From contig CAJUMG010000030.1 of NCBI GenBank assembly GCA_910587335.1, forward strand, positions 2,403 through 9,974: DNA of 7,572 bases. Direction: 5' to 3'. Made by a program: the position numbers and the translations under genes. How positions within the stretch are numbered: the stretch's first letter is position 1; every line of letters starts with the position of its first letter. This stretch comes from an uncultured Oscillospiraceae bacterium (GTDB taxonomy: Bacteria; Bacillota; Clostridia; Oscillospirales; Ruminococcaceae). The notes under the pieces are model-generated. The model did no database searches and was not told the DNA's origin. It saw only the letters and a list, made by a program, of their open reading frames with translations. Positions 1-5,524 of this stretch are shown here, piece after piece.

Positions 1-2
1 AT

Positions 3-497
3 TTCACGCTGATTTTTCGTCTGATTGGCGGCGAGCTCAAGCTGGTGCATCAGCACAATTCCTATGAATATTTGCAGCCGGGTGAAAACGATGCACTGAA
101 CCTGGATGCCAATACGATGCGTTTTGTTCGCAACCTTTTGTTGGACAGGCCGGCGCGGACGCGGCTTTCTTTGCGCAGCGGGACACAGACGATTTTCGTT
201 AACCCAGATACTATCCTGTATGTGCTGGGCCAGCGCAAGCACACCGATTTGGTGTGTATTGACCGGATGGTGACCTGCAACAGCTCTATAGGGGAGATGG
301 CGAAGATTTTGCCGCCGCAGTTCTATCTGATTCACCGCAGCTATTTGGTAAATACCCAGTACATTGTGGCTGTCCGCCGGTTTGAAGCCGAGCTGATTTC
401 CGGGATTTGTGTCCCCATCCCTGCCGTAACCTACCAGCAGGCTAAGCAGGATTTGCAGAATATGATTTGGGGGTCGGAAATCCCGCTGGCGGAATGA
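3..497 (+). CDS. NTF2/SnoaL-like plus LytTR-domain transcriptional regulator, 5'-truncated
   Basis: The reading frame is open to the left edge with no stop, so the N-terminus lies outside the window; 164 codons are visible. The first ~20 residues (FTLIFRLIGGELKLVHQHNS) match the final beta strands of NTF2/SnoaL-like domains, whose C-terminal strand typically reads like 'WRLVHIHNS'. After a linker, residues ~55-155 form a LytTR DNA-binding domain: the IFVNPDTILYVLGQRKHTDLV strand region, then FYLIHRSYLVN, the typical LytTR signature with its conserved His-Arg/Lys-Ser/Gly-Tyr-Leu-Val-Asn. No receiver domain is visible, so input is probably through the NTF2-like module rather than phosphorylation (inference). 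The in-frame GTG at 45 could be read as a start, but it would cut into the NTF2-like strand and is rejected. A strong terminator follows 31 bases after the stop. It converges on the four-gene operon on the other strand. Confidence 0.85.
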   Translation, partial: FTLIFRLIGGELKLVHQHNSYEYLQPGENDALNLDANTMRFVRNLLLDRPARTRLSLRSGTQTIFVNPDTILYVLGQRKHTDLVCIDRMVTCNSSIGEMAKILPPQFYLIHRSYLVNTQYIVAVRRFEAELISGICVPIPAVTYQQAKQDLQNMIWGSEIPLAE

Positions 498-527
498 CGG
501 GGATTTTTGGCGGTGTAGATAAGCTAG

Positions 528-570
528 GCGCCCTGGAATATCTAGCAAAGATATTCCAGGGCGCTTTTTT
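528..570 (+). terminator. Intrinsic terminator with perfect 16-bp stem
   Basis: The arms GCGCCCTGGAATATCT (528-543) and its exact reverse complement (549-564) enclose the 5-base loop AGCAA and are followed by six T (565-570). This is a textbook Rho-independent terminator for the LytTR regulator that ends at 497. In the reverse direction the hairpin is followed only by a weak U tract. It may therefore halt the convergent operon less efficiently. No other hairpin-plus-T-run is visible downstream of that operon between 651 and 570. Confidence 0.93.
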
Positions 571-651
571 CTTCACAGAATAGGAGGATCCGGACCAGAG
601 CATGACGGTTCAAAACGGTAAAAAATGAATGGTGGGCGGCGAAAAAGAGAA

Positions 652-1659
652 TTACAAAATCGTCCGGCCGCCCCACACCTGGGACTGTGTAATCGCAAGA
701 ACCGTTTCGGTGGGAGTACCGGCAATCATATCTCCCCAAATTTCTTGCAGGTTTTTTGTGCTCATCATTTCGGCCAGCTGGCTTTTTGCTGTGTTGGAAG
801 AAAACAGATCAAAAGCTTGCATATGCTGCTGCATTTGCTTTTCCGCTACCCGTTTCATATATTCGGTGTGGCGCGCCATACGTAAATCCCACCAGCTCTC
901 TTCATTGTCAGAGCCACTTTTGGAATAGGTGATCTCGCCGCCGCCGCTGGAAGAACAGGCGTTGCAGATGTCCCCATCCTCACCAATGGCGACAGCTTGG
1001 GACATATCCCATGTGCTTCCAGGCATGATGGCCTCATTCCGGGCCACATCAAAGGCAAACCAGGTATCGATCTTCGCGTAGATTTGCTGGGCGTAGGCCG
1101 GGTCCCTCTCCATGCGCTCTTGCACCTTGGGATGAATGACTACAGCCTTACTCCCGGGAGGAACGTTACCCAACGCGTGGATCTCTTTTGGCGCGGTAAA
1201 CCGGCCATCTATTGAACCATAAAAGGGATTTGCGCCGGTTGGCCGCCAATTTTCCAGCGTTTCCTTTGTCTGTTCCCCCTCTTGATATAAAAGGTAATGG
1301 GGATAATCGTTTCTTGTTCTCCAAAAGCTGCTGCTAGCGTCAAAAACATGGTAGGCTAAATGGGGATACTTGGCTTTCAGCATCGCTTCTAATGAAGTGG
1401 CTTTTGCGGCTTTTACCCCATCTGCCTGAACCTGTCCAGCGGATCGCGCCGATAAATCCGGTACCGACTGGACGGGTAACGCCGCCGTTTGGGCAAAATC
1501 GTTCATGCTAACTGCCGGCGGATCGACAGAGCATTTGTCGGCCCGCGCTACCGCCTCAAGGAAATTTTTTGCCTGCGTCCCAGTTGACCTAGGCTCACGG
1601 GCGTTTGTGGAAAGGCTGTATGCCCTTGTTCCATGGCTCGGATCAATTGTATGGCCCAA
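652..1659 (-). CDS. Hypothetical protein, distal paralog in the LytTR two-component operon (335 aa)
   Basis: I do not recognise a named family. The protein is hydrophilic, with no signal peptide or clear membrane segment. Residues ~1-88 are low-complexity and rich in Ala/Ser/Thr/Gln, probably disordered. A folded region begins at ~89 (SLEAMLKAKYPHLAYHVFDASSSFW...). The core contains an IHPKVQERMERDPAYAQQIY motif (175-194), a Gly/Ser-rich stretch with C232/C235 (~230-250), then ESWWDLRMARHTEYM (254-268) and an amphipathic helix. The ERMxxDPxY motif and the SxWxxRMxxH motif recur in the same order in the gene just upstream, so the two are probably paralogs. The start is TTG at 1659, chosen because AAGGAGG (1668-1674) lies 8 bases upstream; the first in-frame ATG would be ~50 residues in and would lose this site. 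It is the last gene of the operon, 13 bases after its neighbour. Similar 'ERMxxDPEY' hypothetical proteins are, from memory, common in Clostridia; function unknown. Confidence 0.82.
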   Translation of the reverse strand: MGHTIDPSHGTRAYSLSTNAREPRSTGTQAKNFLEAVARADKCSVDPPAVSMNDFAQTAALPVQSVPDLSARSAGQVQADGVKAAKATSLEAMLKAKYPHLAYHVFDASSSFWRTRNDYPHYLLYQEGEQTKETLENWRPTGANPFYGSIDGRFTAPKEIHALGNVPPGSKAVVIHPKVQERMERDPAYAQQIYAKIDTWFAFDVARNEAIMPGSTWDMSQAVAIGEDGDICNACSSSGGGEITYSKSGSDNEESWWDLRMARHTEYMKRVAEKQMQQHMQAFDLFSSNTAKSQLAEMMSTKNLQEIWGDMIAGTPTETVLAITQSQVWGGRTIL

Positions 1660-1667
1660 CCCTTTCG

Positions 1668-1675
1668 CCTCCTTA
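1668..1675 (-). promoter_or_regulatory. Ribosome binding site overlapping the upstream stop codon
   Basis: On the - strand the sequence reads TAAGGAGG: the TAA stop of the upstream gene (1675-1673) shares its AA with a full AAGGAGG Shine-Dalgarno sequence (1674-1668). The TTG start at 1659 follows after 8 bases. This fixes the TTG as the start and suggests translational coupling of the two paralogs. Confidence 0.85.
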
Positions 1676-2305
1676 TAATAAATTCAGCAATAGCTCCGCC
1701 GCGCTGACAGAACCGCCGTTTATATGAAGCTTCATCAGCATCTGCCACCGGGCGGCTTCTTTTTGCCGAAGCTCCATGCATTTTTCGTGGCTTTCCATGC
1801 GCCGTTCCCAAAAGCTCCCCTTGGCTCTCTCCTCAAACATAGACGCGCCCTGGCCGCCCATATAACCCGGATACCAACCCTCGGCATGGCATTCCTCTTT
1901 CGTTTCGCCGACGTAAAAAACAGAGTATCCTCCGCCGCAGGCAGAAACCCAGGGATTCGTCTGGGAAAAAGCCTCCCTCAAATCGTTCAGCACCCACGCT
2001 TCATATTCTGGATCGTTTTTCATACGCTCAAAAGCCGCGTCTGAAATCTGGACAGAGATGGATTCCATCTTTCGTGTGGCGGATAGGGGCATCTGCGAAA
2101 TTTTTTCTTGGATCAGCTGCTTGTATGCCTCCAGACACACGCCAGCCTTTTCAGACGTCTTCGGTGTTTCGCCGCTCTTATTTGTATACATCTGTTCTGT
2201 TATGCTCAAAAAGTGAGAACCCAATAAGGCCGGCTGCCGACCGGCGCCGCTTTTTGGCAGCCCTCCGGTCTTTCTTGTCAGATTGTTTAGGTAAATGTGA
2301 TTCAT
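1673..2305 (-). CDS. Hypothetical protein, proximal paralog in the LytTR two-component operon (210 aa)
   Basis: This is an unrecognised hydrophilic protein without signal peptide or membrane segment. Residues ~1-55 are basic and probably disordered. An amphipathic segment (CLEAYKQLIQEKISQMP, 57-73) precedes ISVQISDAAFERMKNDPEYE (83-102). A Gly/Tyr-rich middle follows (CGGGYSVFYVG, 123-133; WYPGYMGGQG, 144-153), then SFWERRMESHEKCMELRQKEAARW (164-187) and a Leu-rich tail (SAAELLLNLL). The ERMxxDPxY and SxWxxRMxxH motifs and their order are shared with the next gene, but the N-terminal half differs. The ATG at 2305 overlaps the kinase stop codon by 4 bases (ATGA) and has AAAGGAG 6 bases upstream (2312-2318), so the start is secure. 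The operon position suggests it acts as an output or partner of the kinase/regulator pair (inference). The sequence does not show what it binds or catalyses. Confidence 0.85.
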   Translation of the reverse strand: MNHIYLNNLTRKTGGLPKSGAGRQPALLGSHFLSITEQMYTNKSGETPKTSEKAGVCLEAYKQLIQEKISQMPLSATRKMESISVQISDAAFERMKNDPEYEAWVLNDLREAFSQTNPWVSACGGGYSVFYVGETKEECHAEGWYPGYMGGQGASMFEERAKGSFWERRMESHEKCMELRQKEAARWQMLMKLHINGGSVSAAELLLNLL

Positions 2306-3684
2306 AGACTGCTCCTTTCCTGCAATAGAACTGTCGCGGAAAATTCCTGCTGATCTGTGTTCAGCTCCAATTCTCCCATATACTTTTCCGCTTCCCGGCG
2401 CACATTGGCAAGACCGATGCCATGCATGGGGGCGCTTTCGTTTTTTGTTGTGACGGGTAAGCCGTCCTGCCCGAATACCACCTCGCCCACAAATGAGTTT
2501 TTGACCTCAATCAGAAAAAACCGGCCTTTTCTCTTTCCGGTCAATGCGATAAAACGTTCTCCCTCCTCCAGCTTTTCGCAAGCCTCTACCGCGTTTTGCA
2601 GCAGGTTTTGCAGAATAATGCCCAGGTCAAAAGCGTCATAGGCCGCTGGGTTTGGATAGTGAAAATCCGCTTGGAAACGGATGCCCAAATCAAGACATTG
2701 CCGCTGCACGGCGCCGATGATGATATCGGTAACCGGGTTTCCCGTCTGGAACGCCGGGTCAAAGTCGCTCATGCTTTCGTCCATCCGGGAAATATAGCTT
2801 TCTAAGCTAGTGTACGCTCCTCGTCTGATCAGTCCCTTGATATTGGTCAAATGCCCCCGCATTTCGTGCCTCAGCCCGTGGACGCGGGCATAGAACTGTT
2901 CTGCCTCCTGAATACGCGCACGGATCGCCTGGGTCTGTTGGTACTCCATATAATGGGTAGCCTGCTCCTCCCGCAATGCGTCCATTCCTTGCTGAAAGGC
3001 GATGGTCAGATATCCTCCCACATAAAACAGCAGGGCCAGCACCGGTACCACCGCCAGAAATGCCGGGTGCCGCTCGTAAAGCTGGAGCAGAACGCCGTCC
3101 TGAAACTCCACCAGTAGCCGGGAGATCACCTGCCCAAACAAAATACCCGCTGTAGGGATCAAGCTGGCATAGCACAGCTCCCGTCGGTGGAGGGTTAGCA
3201 GCCGCTTTTTCATCTGATGCTGGAGTGCATAAAGCATGACCGCCAACAGAATGATGTGGGAAAGCAGAAACAACAGAACCAGAATGGCGGCGCGAAGAAA
3301 GATCGACTCCGGCGACTCGGCGTGGTAGGGTACCGACCGTTCCACAATGAAATACAGGCTTTGCGCCATCAGGCCGCTGGAAATTCTGGCATTGAAATAA
3401 AGCAGCGTCAAAAGGAATACCAAAGGCTTTTCCAGGCCGATCCATCTGGACGCCGCCAGCAGAAGCGCCGCTAAAATCAGTCCGAAAAAACCTTGCGGAA
3501 GCGCTACCCGATTGCAGATCCACTCAAAAAGGAGATAGATGGCAAACACGATGAGCGGCTTTCGCCACTTTTGTTTCTGGTTAGGCAAGAAGGGGTAGAA
3601 AAAAGCGGTGAGCAAACTAGCGTATAACAATTCTGTTCCAGAAGAAAATACCCTGTTAAAAATCCAGAATGCTGTTTCGCTCAT
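2302..3684 (-). CDS. AgrC-like sensor histidine kinase (GHKL ATPase), 460 aa
   Basis: This is a membrane sensor kinase that should autophosphorylate and pass phosphate to the LytTR response regulator encoded just upstream. The N-terminal ~230 residues carry about six or seven hydrophobic segments (near 14-33, 43-57, 65-80, 86-100, 130-153, 171-191 and 206-230), a polytopic sensor like AgrC-type kinases. A linker helix leads to the H-box LRHEMRGH, with H273 as the predicted phospho-acceptor followed by the usual acidic residue. The GHKL ATP-binding domain shows the N-box NLLQNAVEA (360-368) and the G-box HGIGLANVR (421-429). Its ATG overlaps the regulator stop by 4 bases (ATGA) and has AAGGAG 7 bases upstream. 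AgrC proteins usually sense cyclic peptides made by AgrB from AgrD. Neither gene is in the window, so the ligand is unknown. Length and motifs look intact. Confidence 0.93.
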   Translation of the reverse strand: MSETAFWIFNRVFSSGTELLYASLLTAFFYPFLPNQKQKWRKPLIVFAIYLLFEWICNRVALPQGFFGLILAALLLAASRWIGLEKPLVFLLTLLYFNARISSGLMAQSLYFIVERSVPYHAESPESIFLRAAILVLLFLLSHIILLAVMLYALQHQMKKRLLTLHRRELCYASLIPTAGILFGQVISRLLVEFQDGVLLQLYERHPAFLAVVPVLALLFYVGGYLTIAFQQGMDALREEQATHYMEYQQTQAIRARIQEAEQFYARVHGLRHEMRGHLTNIKGLIRRGAYTSLESYISRMDESMSDFDPAFQTGNPVTDIIIGAVQRQCLDLGIRFQADFHYPNPAAYDAFDLGIILQNLLQNAVEACEKLEEGERFIALTGKRKGRFFLIEVKNSFVGEVVFGQDGLPVTTKNESAPMHGIGLANVRREAEKYMGELELNTDQQEFSATVLLQERSSL

Positions 3685-4412
3685 AAACCGGCTCCTTTTT
3701 TCAGAAAGCGGAGGTAGGCCTTTACAAAATCCTGGTACTTGTATTTGGAAAGCAGCAGCTTTTCTCCGTTTGTCAGTGTCACCTGCGTTTTACTATACCC
3801 GCTCACATAGGAGAGATTGACCAGATACCCTTTGTGGATGCGGTAAAACCGGTCTTGCAGTTCTGCTTCCAAATCTCCGATTTTCGCATAATAGGTAAGC
3901 TTGCCGTCTTTTACGTGCAGTACAACCTTATGATCGCTGCTCTCCATGTAATAAATGCTGTCCAGCGGCACCGCTCGGCTGACGCCTGCAGCTTGAAGGA
4001 GGAGCGTACGGCTCCCTTGCGACTTTTCCCGGCCGGTCTGGATTTGTTCCGCCGCGCGAGCAAAGACCTGGGAAAATTTTTTCTCGTCCACCGGCTTTAG
4101 CAGGTATTGGAACGCCCCTACGTCAAAGGCATCGAACACATACCGGTCATGGCCGGTCACAAAGACAATAACCGGCTGTGTAAGAGATGGCTGTTCCCGG
4201 ATCCTTTGTGCAAGAGCCATCCCGTCCAAACGGTCTTCGGGGGTATTTAGCTCTATGTCTAAAAAGAGCAGGTTAATCCCCTGGATGTCTGCAAGACAGT
4301 CGCTGGCGGAAGCGTATTCCATAATCTCACAAGGGTAGGGCTGCGCCCGAATCAGTGACGAGAGATAGGCACGGGTGTCGGCCTCATCATCGCAAATGGC
4401 TGTTCTTATCAT
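3681..4412 (-). CDS. LytTR-family response regulator (AgrA/LytR-like)
   Basis: This is the cytoplasmic DNA-binding partner of the downstream kinase. The receiver domain (residues 1-~120 from the start used here) has the acidic pair D8/D9 (AICDDE), phospho-acceptor D52 (LFLDIEL), the conserved Thr T86 (VFVTGHD) and Lys K106 followed by Pro (LLKPVDE). The C-terminal LytTR domain (~135-235) has the FYRIHKGYLVN signature and a basic end (LSKYKYQDFVKAYLRFLKK). An in-frame ATG at 4418 exists, but AAAGGGG (4420-4426) lies only 1 base from it. The ATG at 4412 has 7-base spacing and begins MIRTAICDDE, a typical response-regulator N-terminus, so 4412 is preferred. It is first in the four-gene operon and overlaps the kinase gene by 4 bases. 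Direct repeats upstream at 4472-4502 suggest it controls its own operon. Confidence 0.94.
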   Translation of the reverse strand: MIRTAICDDEADTRAYLSSLIRAQPYPCEIMEYASASDCLADIQGINLLFLDIELNTPEDRLDGMALAQRIREQPSLTQPVIVFVTGHDRYVFDAFDVGAFQYLLKPVDEKKFSQVFARAAEQIQTGREKSQGSRTLLLQAAGVSRAVPLDSIYYMESSDHKVVLHVKDGKLTYYAKIGDLEAELQDRFYRIHKGYLVNLSYVSGYSKTQVTLTNGEKLLLSKYKYQDFVKAYLRFLKKGAGL

Positions 4413-4471
4413 ATACATACCCCTTTACATTCTTTGTTCGCCCCAATAGACTTTGGAATAAACCGGTTTGA

Positions 4472-4502
4472 CGCAACTGGATGGTTTGGCGCCGTAACTG
4501 GA
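4472..4502 (-). promoter_or_regulatory. Putative LytTR operator: two 9-bp direct repeats with 21-bp period
   Basis: On the - strand the sequence contains CCAGTTACG (4501-4493) and CCAGTTGCG (4480-4472), each preceded by T. They match at 8 of 9 positions and have a 12-base spacer, hence a 21-bp period. LytTR regulators such as AgrA and ComE are known to bind pairs of ~9-bp direct repeats two helical turns apart, with a CAGTT-like core, so both spacing and core fit. The pair lies 60 bp upstream of the response-regulator start and downstream (in transcription direction) of the terminator at 4585-4638. A weak -10-like TCTATT (4450-4445) lies 20 bases after TTGCGT (4476-4471). The long spacing would suit an activator-dependent promoter, but this part is uncertain. 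Confidence 0.7.
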
Positions 4503-4584
4503 CAGCACAGACTTTTTATCCGACCGAATGACGGTATTTTTCTTCTGTGCCGGCAGGCATTCCCCTTGCAAACGATCCCGTAAG

Positions 4585-4638
4585 AAAAGCGCCGCCCTCA
4601 ATCTACTGGCAAACCAGGATAAGAGGCGGCGCTTTTTT
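4585..4638 (-). terminator. Bidirectional compound hairpin terminator after the ArsR gene
   Basis: The outer arms AAAAGCGCCGCC (4585-4596) and GGCGGCGCTTTT (4625-4636) pair fully. Inside, CTGG/CCAG (4606-4609 with 4614-4617, loop CAAA) and ATC/GAT extend the fold. Read on the - strand the stem is followed by TTTTCTT, which suits termination of the ArsR transcript that ends at 4720. Read on the + strand it is followed by TTTTTT, but no + gene precedes it here. It separates the metal module from the two-component operon. Confidence 0.82.
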
Positions 4639-4719
4639 ACAATTTATAAGCTCTTTGACTTTTTCTCAAACAATCCGCCTTTCCTGCTTTTGTACGCCGG
4701 CGTATTCCAAAAAAGCTTC
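4639..4719. other. Short gene-free stretch between ArsR gene and terminator
   Basis: This is the 3' untranslated part of the ArsR transcript. It contains a perfect 12-bp palindrome, TACGCCGGCGTA (4693-4704), with no T-run on either strand. I see no gene or recognised site in it. Together with 4413-4584, which holds the LytTR operator, it makes up the ~300-base gene-free gap. Confidence 0.5.
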
Positions 4720-5103
4720 TCAGCTTTGGTCTTCACCTGCATCCGCATGGGGACCGGTCTGGCCGACCAGCTTTTCAACAAATTGACGCAGCATCTGGGC
4801 CGAGGCATGATCGGATACCCGGTAATAAACCTCTTTTCCGTCTCTGCGGCTGGTAATTAGGCCGTTGGTCCGCAATTGCTTTAGGTGATGGGAAATCGCG
4901 GGGCTGCTCATTTCCATCATAGCGGATAAATTGATCACACATTCCTCGCAATGGCACAATATCCAAAACAGGCGCAAACGATTCCCGTCCCCTAGCTGCC
5001 GCAGAAGCAACGAAATATTTTGAAATTCTTCGGCGGATGGGCTGTGCTCCATGATTTTGTTACTATTCTGTCCGTGATTGTGGGGCAGATTTCGTTGATC
5101 CAT
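4720..5103 (-). CDS. ArsR/SmtB-family metal-sensing repressor (127 aa)
   Basis: This is a winged-helix dimeric repressor expected to leave DNA when it binds a heavy-metal ion. The ArsR core spans ~27-112, with recognition helix MSSPAISHHLKQLRTNGLI (65-83) and wing SRRDGKEVYYRVSD (85-98). The metal-site region reads ILCHCEECVINLSAM: C50, C52 and C55. Compared with the classic ELCVCDL motif of CadC/ArsR, C55 takes the place of the first Cys and Ile57 the second, while C50 and C52 are extra. The C-terminal helix keeps D98 and E110 but not the His residues of the CzrA/SmtB alpha-5 site, so sensing is probably through the Cys cluster (inference). The N-terminus is His-rich (H8, H10, H20) without the N-terminal Cys of CadC. 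The ATG at 5103 has GGGAGG 7 bases upstream. It is divergent from the HMA/ATPase genes. Cd/Zn/Pb is the likely ligand class from context. Confidence 0.93.
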   Translation of the reverse strand: MDQRNLPHNHGQNSNKIMEHSPSAEEFQNISLLLRQLGDGNRLRLFWILCHCEECVINLSAMMEMSSPAISHHLKQLRTNGLITSRRDGKEVYYRVSDHASAQMLRQFVEKLVGQTGPHADAGEDQS

Positions 5104-5141
5104 TTCATCACCTCCCAGTTAAAGTCTATCCTACCACTTAT

Positions 5142-5171
5142 ACTGTACTTGTTTACCCTTTATTCTGTCAA
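5142..5171 (-). promoter_or_regulatory. Putative sigma-A promoter for the ArsR gene
   Basis: The - strand reads TTGACA (5171-5166), an 18-base gap, then TACAGT (5147-5142), ~40 bases upstream of the ArsR ATG. The -35 matches the consensus and the -10 matches four of six bases. A TATAAG lies slightly further downstream but at poor spacing. The large palindrome at 5241-5284 lies ~70 bases upstream of this promoter, so the repressor gene may not be tightly autorepressed through it. Confidence 0.55.
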
Positions 5172-5211
5172 GCAAACGTTTTGCGCCAAACAAAAAATTT
5201 TCGAAAACCTA

Positions 5212-5243
5212 TTGACAGCCGGGGATGATCCGGGTATTATAAT
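5212..5243 (+). promoter_or_regulatory. Sigma-A promoter for the HMA protein and ATPase genes
   Basis: TTGACA (5212-5217) is followed after 17 bases by TATTAT (5235-5240). A perfect TATAAT overlaps it at 5238-5243 with a 20-base gap. The expected transcript start near 5248-5252 falls inside the palindrome at 5241-5284, so a bound repressor would block polymerase. Confidence 0.8.
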
Positions 5244-5284
5244 TACATGAATGATTAAGCAAATGTTTAATCATTCATGTAATT
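5241..5284. promoter_or_regulatory. 44-bp near-perfect palindrome, likely ArsR-family operator
   Basis: The arms AATTACATGAATGATTAA (5241-5258) and its exact reverse complement (5267-5284) are separated by 8 bases, of which four also pair symmetrically. The inner ATGATTAA...TTAATCAT resembles the AT-rich inverted repeats bound by ArsR/SmtB repressors. The outer arms make the element longer than a usual single operator. It overlaps the -10 and start region of the + promoter, fitting repression of the metal-efflux genes by the divergent regulator. Confidence 0.82.
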
Positions 5285-5305
5285 GATTTTAAGGAGCGAT
5301 GATCT

Positions 5306-5524
5306 ATGAAGAAATCCTACAAGATTGAAGTGGACTGCGCCAACTGTGCCAACCTGATGGAAGACGCTGCCCGTAAGACCGCCGGTGTGCAGACTGCTAC
5401 CGTTAATTTCATGACCCAAAAGATGATTGTGGAGTTTTCTGAAGGGCAGGAGCCCAAAGCTGTTATGCAGAACGTTTTGAACGCCTGCAAAAAAGTAGAG
5501 CCAGATTGTGAGATATTTCTGTAA
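5306..5524 (+). CDS. Small HMA-domain heavy-metal-binding protein (72 aa)
   Basis: This is a single heavy-metal-associated domain with beta-alpha-beta-beta-alpha-beta layout, as in CopZ/MerP and the N-terminal domains of CadA/ZntA. The metal-binding loop is VDCANCANLMED with C11 and C14; the sequence around it resembles the HMA domains attached to Zn/Cd/Pb ATPases (DCANCAxKxE) more than the copper type (GMTCxxC). Two further Cys (C61, C68) lie near the C-terminus. AAGGAG (5291-5296) is 9 bases before the ATG. It is the first gene after the repressor-controlled promoter, and the ATPase gene downstream lacks its own N-terminal HMA domain. It therefore probably delivers metal to, or regulates, the pump as a separate protein (inference). 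Confidence 0.92.
   Translation: MKKSYKIEVDCANCANLMEDAARKTAGVQTATVNFMTQKMIVEFSEGQEPKAVMQNVLNACKKVEPDCEIFL

Noticed and set aside
1577..1590. CCCAGTTGACC, another LytTR-like half-site
   Set aside because: It lies inside the coding sequence of the last operon gene and has no second repeat at the required spacing.
2807..3523. A 238-codon open frame on the - strand inside the sensor kinase gene
   Set aside because: It is a frame-shifted shadow of the kinase: no family motifs, Ala/Gly/Arg-rich composition, and the kinase frame carries all expected motifs.
4413..4418. Alternative ATG at 4418 for the response regulator
   Set aside because: It leaves only 1 base between AAAGGGG and the start; the ATG at 4412 has 7-base spacing and gives the typical MIRTAICDDE N-terminus.
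4693..4704. Perfect 12-bp palindrome TACGCCGGCGTA
   Set aside because: It has no T-run and lies in the ArsR 3' untranslated region away from promoters; it may be chance in moderately GC-rich sequence.
4528..4860. A 110-codon open frame on the + strand
   Set aside because: It runs through the terminator hairpin at 4585-4638 and into the antisense of the ArsR gene, with no convincing ribosome site or recognisable domain.
5115..5123. CAGTTAAAG, similar to an AgrA half-site
   Set aside because: It is a single copy with no partner at 21 bp, and lies beside the ArsR ribosome binding site.
5178..5207. Short palindromes (an imperfect one centred on GCGC, and TTTTCGAAAA) between the divergent promoters
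   Set aside because: They are short or imperfect and lie in AT-rich spacer DNA. Much weaker than the 44-bp palindrome, so not called as operators.
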